From contig JALXXC010000002.1 in the NCBI GenBank assembly GCA_025144245.1, positions 225,076 to 289,075 on the forward strand: a DNA stretch of 64,000 nt, in the 5' to 3' direction. A program made the translations under genes and the position numbers. This stretch comes from Corynebacterium sp. p3-SID1145 (GTDB taxonomy: Bacteria; Actinomycetota; Actinomycetes; Mycobacteriales; Mycobacteriaceae). Each line of letters opens with the position of its first letter. The stretch's first letter is position 1. Positions 35,878 through 46,122 of the stretch are shown in pieces. The notes beneath the pieces are model-generated. The model had not been told where the DNA came from, searched no databases, and worked only from the letters and a program-made list of their open reading frames with translations.

Positions 35878-36690
35878 CTACTGGCAGCCGGGGCACCAGT
35901 ACAGCTTGCGGCCCTCGACCACCTTCGTCTCGATCGGGGTGCCGCAGACATAGCAGGGGTCGGCGGCGCGGCGGTAGACGTAGACTTCGCCGCCGTGATC
36001 GTCCTTGCGGGGGGCACGTCCCATGGCCTCGGGAGTGTGCTCGGGACGCACAGTGTCGATGCGGCCGTGTTCAACGCCGTACGCCATCAGCTCGGAGAGA
36101 TCGGTCCAGATGGCGTCGAATTGGCTGTGGTCGAGCTGGTTGCCCGGCAGCGCAGGGTCGATTCCCTGCCGGAACAGGACTTCAGCACGGTAGATATTGC
36201 CCACGCCGGCGAAGAGCTTCTGGTCCATCAGCTGGGAGCCGATTCCGCGCTTCGAGCGGTGCACGCGCTCCCACAGAGCCTCGGGCGGGTGCACGTCGAC
36301 GATGGGGTCGAAGCCGGACTTATCGACGATCGCAGCCGCCTCCCCTTCCGTCATCAACTCGCATTTCTGCGGGCCGCGCAGGTTCGCGGCTGTCTCACCG
36401 TTGGAGATGTGCAGCCGCATCTGGCCCCACTCCTCCTCCGCGGGTTCAAAGCGGAGTGAGCCGATCAGCCCCAGGTGGATGTACACGGTGTGGTCGTGTC
36501 CGGTCTGTTCATTTCGGAAGGAGATGAACAGGTGCTTGCCGTGGGCGGTGGCGCGGGTGAGAAGGGAGCCGTCGATAAGCGCCGCCTCTTCCGCGAACCT
36601 GCCTTGCGGGCTGGTCACCTCCACCGGGCCCGAGCGGAAGTCTGCGTTGAGGGTGCGGGCGAGGCGGTGGAGAACGTGACCTTCAGGCAT
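35878..36690 (-). CDS. nei: Fpg/Nei-family DNA glycosylase
   Basis: Base-excision repair enzyme of 270 residues that removes oxidised pyrimidines or purines. The catalytic N-terminus is MPEGH (Pro2 nucleophile, Glu3), the variant typical of endonuclease VIII and actinobacterial Nei2. A helix-two-turn-helix segment (DQKLFAGVGNIYRAEVL) and a C-terminal zinc finger (CYVCG and CPGCQ) are intact. ATG 36690 has TAACCT 6 nt upstream. Two copies of the dispersed 11-mer family are in this gene (36318 with one mismatch, and 36570). Confidence 0.88.
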   Translation of the reverse strand: MPEGHVLHRLARTLNADFRSGPVEVTSPQGRFAEEAALIDGSLLTRATAHGKHLFISFRNEQTGHDHTVYIHLGLIGSLRFEPAEEEWGQMRLHISNGETAANLRGPQKCELMTEGEAAAIVDKSGFDPIVDVHPPEALWERVHRSKRGIGSQLMDQKLFAGVGNIYRAEVLFRQGIDPALPGNQLDHSQFDAIWTDLSELMAYGVEHGRIDTVRPEHTPEAMGRAPRKDDHGGEVYVYRRAADPCYVCGTPIETKVVEGRKLYWCPGCQ

Positions 36691-36713
36691 TCCTCCAGGT
36701 TACAAGGGAGGTT

Positions 36714-37211
36714 CTATTTCGGTTCGACGGGGGATTCGGAGACGACGACACCGTCGGAATCGGCGTAGACGTACTGGCCGGGCACGAAGTCGACTCCGCC
36801 GAGGCGCAGGACGATATTCTCCTCGCCCACGGCGTCCTTTTTCGACTTGCGCGGGTTCGTGCCCAACGCCTTGCAGCCGAAGTTCATCGTGGCCACTTCG
36901 GCGGAGTCGCGGATCGGGCCGTTGATAATCACGCCGGCCCAGCCGTTCTCCACGCCGGCCGCGGCGATCATGTCGCCCATGAGGGCGGTGTGCATGCTGC
37001 CGTGGCCGTCGACGACGAGCACCTTGCCCTTCCCCGGCGAATTCAGCGTCGTTTTGACCAGGCCGTTGTCCTGGAAGCAGGAGATGGTGTGGATCTCACC
37101 GCAGAACTCCGTGTTGCCGCCGAGGTCGCGGAACTGGATGTCGCAGCTGCGCACCTCGGTGTCGTGGATGTCGGCGATGTCGGCGGTGGCAATGAACTGG
37201 ATGTCGGCCAT
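36714..37211 (-). CDS. rraA: RraA-like protein (RNase E regulator / aldolase family)
   Basis: A 165-residue protein of the RraA/HMG aldolase-like family. The family [14 protein letters not shown] segment near residue 94 contains the substrate Arg-Asp. Homologues are either ribonuclease E inhibitors or 4-hydroxy-4-methyl-2-oxoglutarate aldolases, and sequence alone cannot choose. ATG 37211 (GAGGAG upstream) is preferred over GTG 37217. Confidence 0.85.
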   Translation of the reverse strand: MADIQFIATADIADIHDTEVRSCDIQFRDLGGNTEFCGEIHTISCFQDNGLVKTTLNSPGKGKVLVVDGHGSMHTALMGDMIAAAGVENGWAGVIINGPIRDSAEVATMNFGCKALGTNPRKSKKDAVGEENIVLRLGGVDFVPGQYVYADSDGVVVSESPVEPK

Positions 37212-37322
37212 GGTCACTCCTCGGTGTCTGGAAGTTTGGGTGTCTGGTGTTGATTAATGATGTTCAGCTGGATGTTTGGCCCGAGTCTACGTGGCGGACG
37301 GAGGCCCGGTGCGGGAACGAGA

Positions 37323-37349
37323 AAGGGACCTGCGCGGGGCAGGTCCCTT
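37323..37349 (-). terminator. Intrinsic terminator of aceA
   Basis: AAGGGACCTGC / GCAGGTCCCTT is an 11-bp perfect stem with a 5-nt loop, about 50 nt downstream of aceA on the minus strand. A TTTCTCGTT tract follows. Confidence 0.75.
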
Positions 37350-37395
37350 GGCTCTTCATCTGTTAGCCGGGGTTAGCCGGCTGCGGCAGTCCTAT

Positions 37396-38688
37396 TTAGA
37401 ACTGGCCCTCCTCGGTGGAGCCCTTCAGGGCGGTGGTGGAGGAGTTCGGGTCGACGGTGGTGGCGACACGGTCGAAGTAGCCTGCGCCGACCTCGCGCTG
37501 GTGCTTCACAGCGGTGAAGCCGCGCTCGGAAGCAGCCTTGAACTCGCGGTTCTGCAGGTCGACGAACGCCGGCATGCCCTCGCGAGCGTAGCCGTGAGCC
37601 AGGTCGAACATGGAGTAGTTGAGGGCGTGGAAGCCAGCCAGGGTGATGAACTGGAACACGAAGCCCATCTTGCCCAGCTCCTTCTGGAACTTGGCGATCT
37701 CTTCCTCGTCCAGGTGGGAAGCCCAGTTGAAGGACGGGGAGCAGTTGTAGGCCAGGAGCTGGTCCGGGAACTCCTCGTGGACGCCGTCGGCGAACTTCTT
37801 CGCCAGCTCGAGGTCCGGAGTACCGGTCTCCATCCAGATCAGGTCGGCGTACGGAGCGTAGGACTTCGCACGGTCGATGCAGGGCTCGACACCGTTCTTG
37901 ACGTAGTAGTAGCCCTCAGCGGAACGCTCACCGGTCAGGAACTTCGCGTCACGCTCGTCGACGTCCGAGGTCAGCAGGGTTGCGGCCTCAGCGTCGGTAC
38001 GGCCGATGACGACGGTCGGGACGTTGAGGACGTCAGCTGCCAGACGGGCAGAAGACAGGGTGCGGATGTGCTGCTGGGTCGGGATGAGGACCTTGCCGCC
38101 CAGGTGGCCGCACTTCTTCTCGGAAGCGAGCTGGTCCTCCCAGTGGGTACCAGCGGCACCGGCCTGGATCATTGCGCGCTGCAGCTCGTAGACGTTGAGG
38201 GCGCCACCGAAGCCGGCCTCGCCGTCAGCGACGATCGGGACGAGCCAGTTGTCCACGGAGGTGTCACCTTCGACGCGGGAGACCTGGTCTGCGCGGGTCA
38301 GAGCGTTGTTGATGCGGCGCACAACGTTCGGGACGGAGTTAGCCGGGTACAGGGACTGGTCCGGGTAGGTGTTGCCGGAGAGGTTTGCGTCACCTGCGAC
38401 CTGCCAGCCGGAGAGGTAGACAGCCTGCAGGCCAGCACGCACCTGCTGCACAGCCTGGTTACCGGTCAGGGCGCCCAGAGCGTGGATGTAGGAACCGTCA
38501 CCCTTGGTGATGCCTTCCCAGAGGATCTCGGAACCGCGACGTGCGAGGGTCTGCTCCTCGACAACGGTGCCCTGCAGCTCAGCGACCTGCTCTGCGGTGT
38601 AATCACGGGTCACGCCCTTCCAGCGGGGGTTCTCGTCCCAGTCCTTCTGGATTTCCTGAGCAGTACGAGCCTGTCCAGTGGTGGTCAT
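37396..38688 (-). CDS. aceA: Isocitrate lyase
   Basis: Cleaves isocitrate to glyoxylate and succinate, the first step of the glyoxylate shunt. A 430-residue protein with the active-site Cys in KKCGHLGGK near residue 202 and the [14 protein letters not shown] class segment (here MET form) near residue 286. It is divergent from aceB across a 479-bp control region, as in C. glutamicum, where RamA, RamB and GlxR regulate both. Start ATG 38688 has GAAAGGGG upstream. Confidence 0.97.
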   Translation of the reverse strand: MTTTGQARTAQEIQKDWDENPRWKGVTRDYTAEQVAELQGTVVEEQTLARRGSEILWEGITKGDGSYIHALGALTGNQAVQQVRAGLQAVYLSGWQVAGDANLSGNTYPDQSLYPANSVPNVVRRINNALTRADQVSRVEGDTSVDNWLVPIVADGEAGFGGALNVYELQRAMIQAGAAGTHWEDQLASEKKCGHLGGKVLIPTQQHIRTLSSARLAADVLNVPTVVIGRTDAEAATLLTSDVDERDAKFLTGERSAEGYYYVKNGVEPCIDRAKSYAPYADLIWMETGTPDLELAKKFADGVHEEFPDQLLAYNCSPSFNWASHLDEEEIAKFQKELGKMGFVFQFITLAGFHALNYSMFDLAHGYAREGMPAFVDLQNREFKAASERGFTAVKHQREVGAGYFDRVATTVDPNSSTTALKGSTEEGQF

Positions 38689-39167
38689 AGTGCTTGTCCC
38701 CTTTCAGTGGGTGTGTGATGGAAGACTCTCACAACAATAAAGTGAAGTGAGCCACGCTCTTGCGTTCATGTTCAGTATTCCCAAGCGTCATACGAAACGT
38801 CAACAGTGGCCCGTTTCACGCCGGTTTAAGGGGGTGAGTTGACTGGCTTGAGTCCGCCCCTAAGGGCGGGGGTGTCCCCCCGAAACGTGGGGTCGTCGAT
38901 CAGCAGAAAGCCCTTAATCCTGCACGAATAATTAATGCACCCTGAAAATGCGTGAAGTCCGGAGCGGGCATGAGGGGGCACGGGGATTCACGAATTCGGG
39001 GGTAGTTCTGCGTCCCGGTAACGCGAAAGTTAACCATTGGTGACAGTAATCACTTAACCTTGCCAGCAACGTCCACCTAACACTGACACATGAATGTGGT
39101 GTGGTGCGCGCATAGGCCCCATTAGACTGGAGTCATACATTTCAACAGGCTGAAAGGATCTCAATCG
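38689..39167. promoter_or_regulatory. Divergent aceA-aceB control region (479 bp)
   Basis: No gene is present. The strip holds a GC-rich cluster at 38854-38881: a CCGCCC-CTAA-GGGCGG hairpin followed at once by GGGGGTGTCCCCC, which resembles the G/C tracts bound by RamA. It also holds a GlxR-like dyad at 39039 and a TAGACT -10 candidate at 39124 for aceB. Assignment of specific regulators follows C. glutamicum knowledge and is unproven here. Confidence 0.6.
39039..39054. promoter_or_regulatory. GlxR-like (CRP family) dyad upstream of aceB
   Basis: GGTGACAGTAATCACT keeps the GTGA-N6-TCAC core of the corynebacterial GlxR site with both outermost bases changed. It lies about 114 nt before the aceB start. 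Confidence 0.5.
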
Positions 39168-41372
39168 ATGACTACGCCGCAATTCGAGGACCGCACCGAG
39201 CGCGTTGAGGCCGCAGGGCTGCAGGTCGCCCGACCGCTCTACGATTTTGTGACGGAGAAGCTTCTGCCGGAGATCGACATCGACGCCGAGAAGTTCTGGG
39301 CTGACACCGCTTCCTATTTCGCGGACCTGACTCCGAAGAATAAGGCGCTGCTCGCCCGCCGCGACGAGCTGCAGGAGCAGATGGACCAGTACTACCGCGA
39401 GAACCCGGGCCAGCCCGATCCGGCCGCGCACGAGGAGTACCTGCGTTCCATCGGCTATCTGGTGGACCAGCCGCTCGATGGCGCGATTCGCACGGAGAAC
39501 GTCGATGCGGAATTCGCTGACGTCGCGGGGCCGCAGCTGGTCGTTCCCATCACCAACGCCCGTTTTGCCATCAACGCAGCTAACGCGCGTTACGGTTCGC
39601 TTTACGACGCGTTGTACGGCACCGATGTCATCCCCACTGACGGTGGGGCCGAGCCGGGCAAGGGCTACAACCCGGTCCGCGGCGACCGCGTTATCGAGTG
39701 GGCTCGCACCTTCCTCGATGAGGCTGTCCCGCTCGAGGGCGCATCCCACGCCGATGTCGACTCTTACGAGGTCACTGAAGACGGCGCCCTGAAGATCACC
39801 GCCGGGGGCAATGAGGTCGCGCTGAAGAACCCGGAGGCTTACCTCGGTTACCAGGGCGACAAGAACGATCCGTCCGGCATCGTGCTGCGCAACAACAACC
39901 TGCACCTGATCATCCAGATCGACCGCGAGCACCCGGTGGGCAAGACCGACCGCGCCGGCGTCGCCGACGTCCTGCTGGAGTCCGCGGTCTCCGCGATCAT
40001 GGACTTCGAGGACTCCGCAGCGGCTGTCGACGGCACTGATAAGGCCGCCGCGTACGAGACCTGGTTCGGTCTGAACAAGGGCGATATTTCCGAGACGGTG
40101 ACAAAGGGCGACAAGAGCTTCGAGCGCACCCAGGTCGATGACCTCGTCTACACCACCAAGGATGGCACCGAGGAGGCGCTGCACGGCCGCGCGATGATGC
40201 TGTGCCGCAACGTTGGCCACCTGATGACCAACCCGGCGATCCTCGTCGACGGCGAGGAGGTGCCTGAAGGCCTGCTTGACGGCTTGATCACGGTAGCCGC
40301 CGCGATCCCGGGCCTGCGCGAAGACAACCCGCACCGCAACTCCCGCACCGGGTCGATGTACATCGTGAAGCCGAAGCAGCACGGTCCGGAGGAGGTCGCC
40401 TTCACCAACGAGATCTTCGACCGTGTGGAGGAGATCCTGGGCCTGCCGAAGAACACCGTCAAGGTCGGCGTCATGGACGAGGAGCGCCGCACCTCCGTGA
40501 ACCTGGATGCCTGCATCATGGAAGCCGCCGAGCGCCTCGTGTTCATCAACACCGGCTTCCTGGACCGTACCGGCGACGAGATCCACACCTCCATGCACGC
40601 CGGCCCGATGGTGCGCAAGGCGGATATGCAGACTGCGCCGTGGAAGCAGGCCTACGAGAACCACAATGTCGACGCAGGTCTCGCGCACGACCTTCCGGGC
40701 CGTGCCCAGATCGGTAAGGGCATGTGGGCCGAGACCGAGCACATGGCCAAGATGCTGGAGAAGAAGATCGGCCAGCCGCGCGAGGGCGCCAACACCGCGT
40801 GGGTCCCCTCCCCGACCGGTGCGACGCTGCACGTCACCCACTACCACCAGGTCGACGTCCACGAGGTGCAGGACGAGCTGCGCGCGGCGGGCCGCCGCGA
40901 TTCCTTGAAGGACCTGCTCACTGTTCCGGTCAACACCGCGGGCGACAACTGGTCCGACGAGGAGAAGGCCGAGGAGCTGGACAACAACTGCCAATCCATC
41001 TTGGGCTACGTGGTCCGGTGGGTCGAGCAGGGCGTGGGCTGCTCCAAGGTGCCGGACATTCACGATGTGGACCTGATGGAGGACCGCGCTACCTTGCGCA
41101 TTTCCTCCCAGATCCTGGCGAACTGGATCCTTCACGGCGTGGTCACCGAACAGCAGGTCCTCGACTCCCTCGAGCGCATGGCGGTCAAGGTCGACGAGCA
41201 GAACGCCGGCGACCCGAACTACCTTCCGATGGCCAAGGATTACGACAAGTCCATCGGCTTCCAGGCCGCGAAGGACCTCATCTTCAAGGGCACCGAGTCC
41301 CCGGCCGGATACACCGAGCCGATCCTGCACGCCAAGCGCCGCGAGTTCAAGGCGGCTCACGGTCTCGCTTAG
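39168..41372 (+). CDS. aceB: Malate synthase G
   Basis: Condenses glyoxylate with acetyl-CoA to malate and completes the glyoxylate shunt with AceA. The 734-residue length identifies the G isoform. Recognisable segments are [16 protein letters not shown] near residue 396, [15 protein letters not shown] near residue 435 and [17 protein letters not shown] near residue 464. The start has AAAGGA upstream and follows a TAGACT -10 at 39124. Confidence 0.96.
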   Translation: MTTPQFEDRTERVEAAGLQVARPLYDFVTEKLLPEIDIDAEKFWADTASYFADLTPKNKALLARRDELQEQMDQYYRENPGQPDPAAHEEYLRSIGYLVDQPLDGAIRTENVDAEFADVAGPQLVVPITNARFAINAANARYGSLYDALYGTDVIPTDGGAEPGKGYNPVRGDRVIEWARTFLDEAVPLEGASHADVDSYEVTEDGALKITAGGNEVALKNPEAYLGYQGDKNDPSGIVLRNNNLHLIIQIDREHPVGKTDRAGVADVLLESAVSAIMDFEDSAAAVDGTDKAAAYETWFGLNKGDISETVTKGDKSFERTQVDDLVYTTKDGTEEALHGRAMMLCRNVGHLMTNPAILVDGEEVPEGLLDGLITVAAAIPGLREDNPHRNSRTGSMYIVKPKQHGPEEVAFTNEIFDRVEEILGLPKNTVKVGVMDEERRTSVNLDACIMEAAERLVFINTGFLDRTGDEIHTSMHAGPMVRKADMQTAPWKQAYENHNVDAGLAHDLPGRAQIGKGMWAETEHMAKMLEKKIGQPREGANTAWVPSPTGATLHVTHYHQVDVHEVQDELRAAGRRDSLKDLLTVPVNTAGDNWSDEEKAEELDNNCQSILGYVVRWVEQGVGCSKVPDIHDVDLMEDRATLRISSQILANWILHGVVTEQQVLDSLERMAVKVDEQNAGDPNYLPMAKDYDKSIGFQAAKDLIFKGTESPAGYTEPILHAKRREFKAAHGLA

Positions 41373-41413
41373 AAGTCTGACCAGGTAGAAAGCCGACAGT
41401 AAGCAGAGAAGGC

Positions 41414-41455
41414 AAGCGCACCGCACCCGGGTTTCCGGGCGTGGTGCGCTTCCTT
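41414..41455 (+). terminator. Probable intrinsic terminator of aceB
   Basis: AAGCGCACC / GGTGCGCTT with an inner CCCGG / CCGGG stem, followed by CCTT. It lies 42 nt after the aceB stop. The poly-U part is weak. Confidence 0.6.
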
Positions 41456-41514
41456 ATGGGGTCAGGCGGGCGTATTCTCGCAAGGTATCCAAGCGAAGGA
41501 GCACGGGGAACATA

Positions 41515-43008
41515 GTGGTGTACAGCATCGGTTTTGACCGCGAGAAGTATATTGAAATGCAGTCGGCGCACATTTCGGAGCGCCGCAAAGAAATCGGCGG
41601 AAAGCTCTACCTCGAGATGGGTGGCAAGCTTTTCGACGACCACCACGCCTCCCGCGTTCTGCCGGGCTTCACGCCCGACAACAAGATCGCGATGCTGGAG
41701 CGCATCAAGGACGAGGTGGAGATCATTGTCTGCGTCGGCGCCGGGGACCTCGTGCGCCAGAAGGTGCGCGCGGATCTGGGCATCACGTACGAAGACGAGG
41801 TTTTGCGGCTTATCGACGTCTTCCGTGAGCGCGGATTCCTCGTCGACAACGTGGTGATCACCCAGTACGAAAAGGGCTCCGAGCAGGCTGATGCGTTCCG
41901 GGACAAGCTGGAGAGCCTCGGTGTCACCGTGAGCCTGCACCACGTCATCCCGGGCTATCCGAACGACATCTCCACGATCGTTTCCGAGCAGGGCTTCGGC
42001 CGCAACGACTATGTTGAGACCTCTCGCGATGTCGTGGTGATGACCGCGCCCGGCCCGGGTTCCGGCAAGCTCGCCACGTGCCTGAGCCAGGTCTACCTGG
42101 ACAATCAGCGTGGGATCCAGGCGGGGTACGCCAAATTCGAGACCTTTCCCATCTGGAACCTGCCTCTGTCGCACCCGGTGAACTTGGCGTACGAGGCCGC
42201 GACGGTGGACCTCGACGACATCAACGTCATCGACCAATACCACTTGGCCGCCTACGGTGAGCAAGTCTCCTCCTACAACCGGGACATCGACGTCTTCCCG
42301 CTGCTCAAGGCGCTGCTGCGTGAGGCCACGGGCACCGAGCCCTACCAGTCCCCCACGGACATGGGCGTGAACATGGCCGGCTACTGCATTTCCGACGACG
42401 AGGCGTGCCGGTACGCGGCGGATCAAGAGATCATCCGCCGTTTCCTCGCCGCGCAGGTGGACGCGCGCCGGGGTGATGTAGCCCCCGATGATCCGGACCG
42501 CGCCGCAAACGTCATGCGGAAGGCCGGGCTGAAGGTCGAGGACCGTCCGGTGGTCGGTCCCGCTCTGGCCGTCGCGGAACGCACCGGCAACCCGGGTGCA
42601 GCGCTTGAGCTGCCGGACGGCGAGATTGTCACAGGCAAGACATCCGACCTGCTGGGGCCGTCGGCGGCCGTGCTGCTCAACGCGCTGAAGAAGCTCGCCG
42701 GCATCGACGACGAAGTGCACTTGCTCTCGCCCGATTCCATCGAACCGATCCAGACGCTGAAGACGCGCTACCTGGGATCCCGGAACCCGCGCCTGCACAC
42801 CGACGAGGTGCTCATCGCCCTGTCGGCATCCGCATCGGCGGACAACAACGCGCGGCTCGCTCTCGAGCAGCTGCAGTCCCTGCGCGGATGCGATGCCCAC
42901 ATCACCACCATCCTCGGTTCGGTCGATGAGGGCATCTTCCGCTCGCTCGGCGTGCTGGCCACGACGGAGCCCGAGTACTGGCGAAAGGCGCTCTACCACC
43001 GGCGGTAG
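41515..43008 (+). CDS. DUF1846 family protein
   Basis: A 497-residue protein matching DUF1846 end to end: [12 protein letters not shown] at the start, [11 protein letters not shown] near residue 43, [16 protein letters not shown] near residue 177 (a P-loop-like loop) and a C-terminal DEVHLLSP segment. The family is widespread but its reaction is unknown. Tandem GTG codons are available at 41515 and 41518, after an AAGGAG site. Confidence 0.85.
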   Translation: MVYSIGFDREKYIEMQSAHISERRKEIGGKLYLEMGGKLFDDHHASRVLPGFTPDNKIAMLERIKDEVEIIVCVGAGDLVRQKVRADLGITYEDEVLRLIDVFRERGFLVDNVVITQYEKGSEQADAFRDKLESLGVTVSLHHVIPGYPNDISTIVSEQGFGRNDYVETSRDVVVMTAPGPGSGKLATCLSQVYLDNQRGIQAGYAKFETFPIWNLPLSHPVNLAYEAATVDLDDINVIDQYHLAAYGEQVSSYNRDIDVFPLLKALLREATGTEPYQSPTDMGVNMAGYCISDDEACRYAADQEIIRRFLAAQVDARRGDVAPDDPDRAANVMRKAGLKVEDRPVVGPALAVAERTGNPGAALELPDGEIVTGKTSDLLGPSAAVLLNALKKLAGIDDEVHLLSPDSIEPIQTLKTRYLGSRNPRLHTDEVLIALSASASADNNARLALEQLQSLRGCDAHITTILGSVDEGIFRSLGVLATTEPEYWRKALYHRR

Positions 43009-43019
43009 ACTGGGTATCC

Positions 43020-43895
43020 ATGCCCAGCAAAATTCTGCTCTACTACCAGTTCCGCCCGATCCCGGACCCTGAAGCGGTCCGTCTGTGGCAGCGAGACCTG
43101 TGTGAGGGGCTCGGGCTCAACGGCCGCATCATCATCTCCCCCGACGGGATCAACGGCACCGTCGGCGGCGACATGGATGCCTGCAAGGCGTACGTGCGCA
43201 AGACCAAGGAGTATTTCCGCGGGATCGAGTTCAAGTGGTCCGAAGGCGGAGCCGACGATTTTCCGAAGCTCAGCGTGAAGGTGCGCGACGAGATCGTCTC
43301 TTTCGGCACGCCGGAGGAATTGCGTGTCGACGACCGCGGTGTCGTCGGCGGCGGCACCCACCTCTCGCCGGAGCAGGTCAACGAGCTGGCGGCCAACCGC
43401 GACGACGTGGTCTTCTTCGACGGGCGCAACGCTTACGAGGCTGAGATCGGAAAGTTCAAGAACGCCGTCGTGCCGGACGTGAACACCACCCACGACTTCA
43501 TTTCGGAGCTCGAATCCGGCAAGTACGACTGGATGAAGGACAAACCGGTCATCTCCTACTGCACCGGTGGCATCCGTTGCGAGATCCTGTCGTCGTTGAT
43601 GATCAACCGCGGGTTCGAAGAGGTCTACCAGATTGATGGCGGCATCGTCCGCTACGGTGAGAAATTCGGTAATCAGGGCCTGTGGGAAGGTTCACTCTAC
43701 GTCTTCGACAAACGCATGCACACCGAATTCGGCCCCGAGGGCGACGAGGACTTCGTCCAAGTCGGCCACTGCGCGCACTGCGGTGAAGCATCGAACCAGC
43801 ACTACAACTGCGCCAATGAGCCTCACTGCCGGCAGCAGTATGTCAGCTGCGAGGCGTGCCGGGAGAAAACGCCTTATTGCCCCGCCTGCAGCTAG
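43020..43895 (+). CDS. trhO: tRNA uridine hydroxylase, rhodanese-like (TrhO/UPF0176)
   Basis: A 291-residue rhodanese-related enzyme that hydroxylates U34 of some tRNAs. The active-site Cys is in [10 protein letters not shown] near residue 181. The N-terminal acylphosphatase-like domain has [11 protein letters not shown]. The C-terminus carries a Cys-rich block (CAHCGE, CEACR, CPACS) that probably binds metal. TAGACT ends 8 nt before the ATG, so the mRNA is probably leaderless. Confidence 0.9.
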   Translation: MPSKILLYYQFRPIPDPEAVRLWQRDLCEGLGLNGRIIISPDGINGTVGGDMDACKAYVRKTKEYFRGIEFKWSEGGADDFPKLSVKVRDEIVSFGTPEELRVDDRGVVGGGTHLSPEQVNELAANRDDVVFFDGRNAYEAEIGKFKNAVVPDVNTTHDFISELESGKYDWMKDKPVISYCTGGIRCEILSSLMINRGFEEVYQIDGGIVRYGEKFGNQGLWEGSLYVFDKRMHTEFGPEGDEDFVQVGHCAHCGEASNQHYNCANEPHCRQQYVSCEACREKTPYCPACS

Positions 43896-44401
43896 ACGCT
43901 GCCGCGGGCGAGCATTCCCACGGTGACGATCAGCCAGGCCATGGTGAACGGCACCAGCGGCAACCAGAACACGCCCATCCACGGCACCCAGCGCTCATAG
44001 CGGTTCAGCTTGCGCACCATGATCACCGCACAGCCGAGCAGGGCCACCACCGGCGGGATGGAGGAGACCACCGCCCACGTGGTGCGCCAGCCGTTGCTGC
44101 ATAGCCACGCCGCCTTGCCCGCATCGCACAGCGGACCCCCTGCCATTCGGGCAATGAGCGCCAGCACTCCTCCGACCAGCAGCGTGACCGCAACGGACGC
44201 TGCCCCGTAGATGATGGCCTGGCGCGTGGAGGCGCGGTTCCGCTCGTTGAGCTCCACCGGATCGGGCTGGTCCGCGAGCTCGTCGAAATCGCGCGGCTCC
44301 GGCGGCACCTTGTTGTAATAGTCGGTGGCACCGTGCAGGTCGTTCTCCGGGTGCTCGGGAGTGTCGCGGCGCAAACCCGCTCGTGGATCGTGGGTGGACA
44401 T
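43892..44401 (-). CDS. Four-helix-type membrane protein, unassigned
   Basis: A 169-residue membrane protein. Residues 1-50 are hydrophilic and Pro/Asp/Glu-rich. Three hydrophobic helices follow at about residues 60-80, 100-122 and 138-160, with a Cys-containing loop ([16 protein letters not shown]) between the first two. No family is recognised. ATG 44401 has TAGACT 7 nt upstream. Its stop overlaps the convergent trhO stop by 4 nt. Confidence 0.7.
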   Translation of the reverse strand: MSTHDPRAGLRRDTPEHPENDLHGATDYYNKVPPEPRDFDELADQPDPVELNERNRASTRQAIIYGAASVAVTLLVGGVLALIARMAGGPLCDAGKAAWLCSNGWRTTWAVVSSIPPVVALLGCAVIMVRKLNRYERWVPWMGVFWLPLVPFTMAWLIVTVGMLARGSV

Positions 44402-44471
44402 GACTGCCAGTCTATCCCCGCCACGGAACGCTCCCCGCGGGTGCGGGTGCGGTTGTGGGTGCGGGCAAAGG

Positions 44472-45434
44472 CTACGGGAAAATGACCACCGGCACAGGCG
44501 CGTGGGCGAGGAAGTCCTCGGTGCGGGCGTTGGTGAGCACGCGGGCGCGCTCTGTCGGCTGCGAGTCGAGGAAGAGGATGTCGCCCTTCTTCCACTTTTG
44601 GGAGTCCACCACACGCTTCCAGCCGTCGCCGGAACTGACGCAGGTCTCCACCTCGAAATTCTTCGGCTCCGGAATACCTAATGTTGCGGCGGTGTCGCTG
44701 ACGCAGTCGCGGGCGCGGTCGAGCAGGGCGAGGGAGGATTCGTTCCATTCGTCGATAAGCGGCGCGTCCGCCTCGAATTCCGCCTCGTAGCTGTAGGTCT
44801 CCCTCGGGGAGAAGGCCATGATGCGCAGGTCGACGTCGAGAAGCATGGCCACCGTCGCCGCCACCTTCATGCCGCGTATGGACGCTTCTTTGCGGTCCTC
44901 GAGGAAGACGTAGTTGACGCGGGTGATGCCCTTCTTCGACAGCTTGACCGCGCGCGGCGCCAAGCCGACGGAAACCGGCGAATAATGCATCATCGCATCG
45001 GCTGTCGAGGTGGCCAAAAAACGGCCTTTTTTTGCTTTCGACTTCGAGCCGAGCAAGATGAGGTCCGCCTGAAATTCCCGGGCCTCGGCAGAAATGAGCT
45101 CGTGGCGCGGTGAGCCGTCGCGGAATACCGCCCAATTCTTGTCCCAGGCTTCGCGCGGAACCTGGTCCTTGAGCGTGGAGCGGATCGCGGAGCGGCGCTT
45201 ATTTTCGGTCTGCTTGAACCACTTCTTGAATTTCTTGCTTTTCTTGCCGCGCAATGAGGTCCACGGGCGCGGCGCGGTGCTGACCACGCGGATCGAGCAC
45301 GGTGCGGTGCGCGCGAGCCACGAGGCGAAGTCGAGTGCTTCCTCGCCCGACTGGTCCCACCCCACGAGGATGCGTAAAGGACGCTCCTCGCCGACATGCG
45401 GGAGGAGCTCCGGAGTAAGGGGGTAATTATTCAT
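44472..45434 (-). CDS. Universal stress protein, tandem UspA domains
   Basis: A 320-residue cytoplasmic protein with two UspA-like domains. The first begins with ILVGWDQSGEEALDFASWLA near residue 22 and contains LILLGSKSKAKKGRFLATSTADAMMHYSPV, close to the ATP-binding G-2X-G-9X-G(S/T) pattern. The second begins near residue 167 and ends with VPVVIFP. A basic insertion (KKSKKFKKWFK) splits the first domain. It lies downstream of the MarR gene, a pairing known in C. glutamicum for MalR and a Usp. Confidence 0.82.
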   Translation of the reverse strand: MNNYPLTPELLPHVGEERPLRILVGWDQSGEEALDFASWLARTAPCSIRVVSTAPRPWTSLRGKKSKKFKKWFKQTENKRRSAIRSTLKDQVPREAWDKNWAVFRDGSPRHELISAEAREFQADLILLGSKSKAKKGRFLATSTADAMMHYSPVSVGLAPRAVKLSKKGITRVNYVFLEDRKEASIRGMKVAATVAMLLDVDLRIMAFSPRETYSYEAEFEADAPLIDEWNESSLALLDRARDCVSDTAATLGIPEPKNFEVETCVSSGDGWKRVVDSQKWKKGDILFLDSQPTERARVLTNARTEDFLAHAPVPVVIFP

Positions 45435-45457
45435 GTGGCGCGCGTGTTACGAGAAGA

Positions 45458-45483
45458 CCAACAAAACTTTAATTTTTCGTTGG
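45458..45483. promoter_or_regulatory. Near-palindrome between MarR and universal stress genes
   Basis: The strip begins CCAAC and ends GTTGG with AAAA/TTTT inside, forming a 26-bp A/T-rich dyad 24 nt upstream of the universal stress gene. It is a good candidate operator for the adjacent MarR-type repressor. Confidence 0.5.
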
Positions 45484-45553
45484 CAATTTTATAACGGAAA
45501 ACGCGGTGCGGACAATTCACCCTTAAACCACCGAGGGTCCGTGCGGGATGGAG

Positions 45554-46012
45554 CTATTCGATATTGCCGGTGTTGTAGGACGTCGCTAGTGCGGCCAGCG
45601 CCGGGGTGGCCTCCTTGAGCTGCTGAAGGGAGTCCGCGTCGAGGGTGGCTACCATCTCGGCGACATAGCGCGTGCGCTCATCGGCGACGCGGTTGTGCTC
45701 TTCGATGCCCTTGTCGGTGATCTCCACCTTCACCCCGCGGCGGTCCGTTTCGTCGCGGACACGGCGCACAAGGTCACGCTGCTCGAGCTGGTGCAGAGTG
45801 TTCGAGGCGGTGGGCATGCGGATACCCTCCTCCTGAGCGAGTTGGCTAATACGCATCGGGCCCTTCTCAATGAGGCGCTCCATGATGGAAAGCTGCGGGC
45901 CCGTAATATCCGATTGCTCGGAGATGCGGAAATAAGCGACATAAAGCTTTGTTAAAAATGGACGGATCTCGCGCGCGACTTCGTACGCATCCTCAGTTGG
46001 ATCTTGTGACAT
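45554..46012 (-). CDS. malR: MarR-family transcriptional regulator (MalR-like)
   Basis: A 152-residue winged-helix regulator. The DNA-binding part has ISQLAQEEGIRMPTASNTLHQLEQRDLVRR... (recognition helix near residues 65-78), and the wing RDETDRRGVKVEI near residue 85 has the conserved DxRG-type core. It stands between ponA and a universal stress gene, matching the C. glutamicum MalR locus, where MalR controls envelope and stress genes. The symbol is by synteny. Confidence 0.8.
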   Translation of the reverse strand: MSQDPTEDAYEVAREIRPFLTKLYVAYFRISEQSDITGPQLSIMERLIEKGPMRISQLAQEEGIRMPTASNTLHQLEQRDLVRRVRDETDRRGVKVEITDKGIEEHNRVADERTRYVAEMVATLDADSLQQLKEATPALAALATSYNTGNIE

Positions 46013-46109
46013 GGCACTAAGTGTAGTTGTTAACCACAGAAATTAAGAAGCTGGATCGAATTTTCCACCATAGAACTATTGTCCAGCTCCGCGGACATGC
46101 GTCAGCGAG

Positions 46110-46115
46110 TACGCT
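46110..46115 (+). promoter_or_regulatory. -10 element for leaderless DUF5318 gene
   Basis: TACGCT ends 7 nt before ATG 46123 and there is no ribosome-binding site. This helps to choose 46123 over the longer ORF start. Confidence 0.5.
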
Positions 46116-46122
46116 GGTTGCG

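Noticed and set aside
37276-38718. A 480-residue plus-strand ORF opposite aceA
   Set aside because: Shadow of isocitrate lyase, which is intact on the minus strand.
38707-38730. A GlxR-like TGTGA...TCACA before aceA
   Set aside because: The half-sites are 10 nt apart, not the 6 nt of GlxR sites.
39054-41426. A 790-residue minus-strand ORF opposite aceB
   Set aside because: Same artefact; malate synthase on the plus strand is clear.
41347-42999. A 550-residue minus-strand ORF opposite DUF1846
   Set aside because: Shadow frame; DUF1846 is conserved over its full length.
44436-44466. Repeated GGGTGC units
   Set aside because: Only four or five imperfect units next to a start codon; too short to call a satellite or origin iteron.
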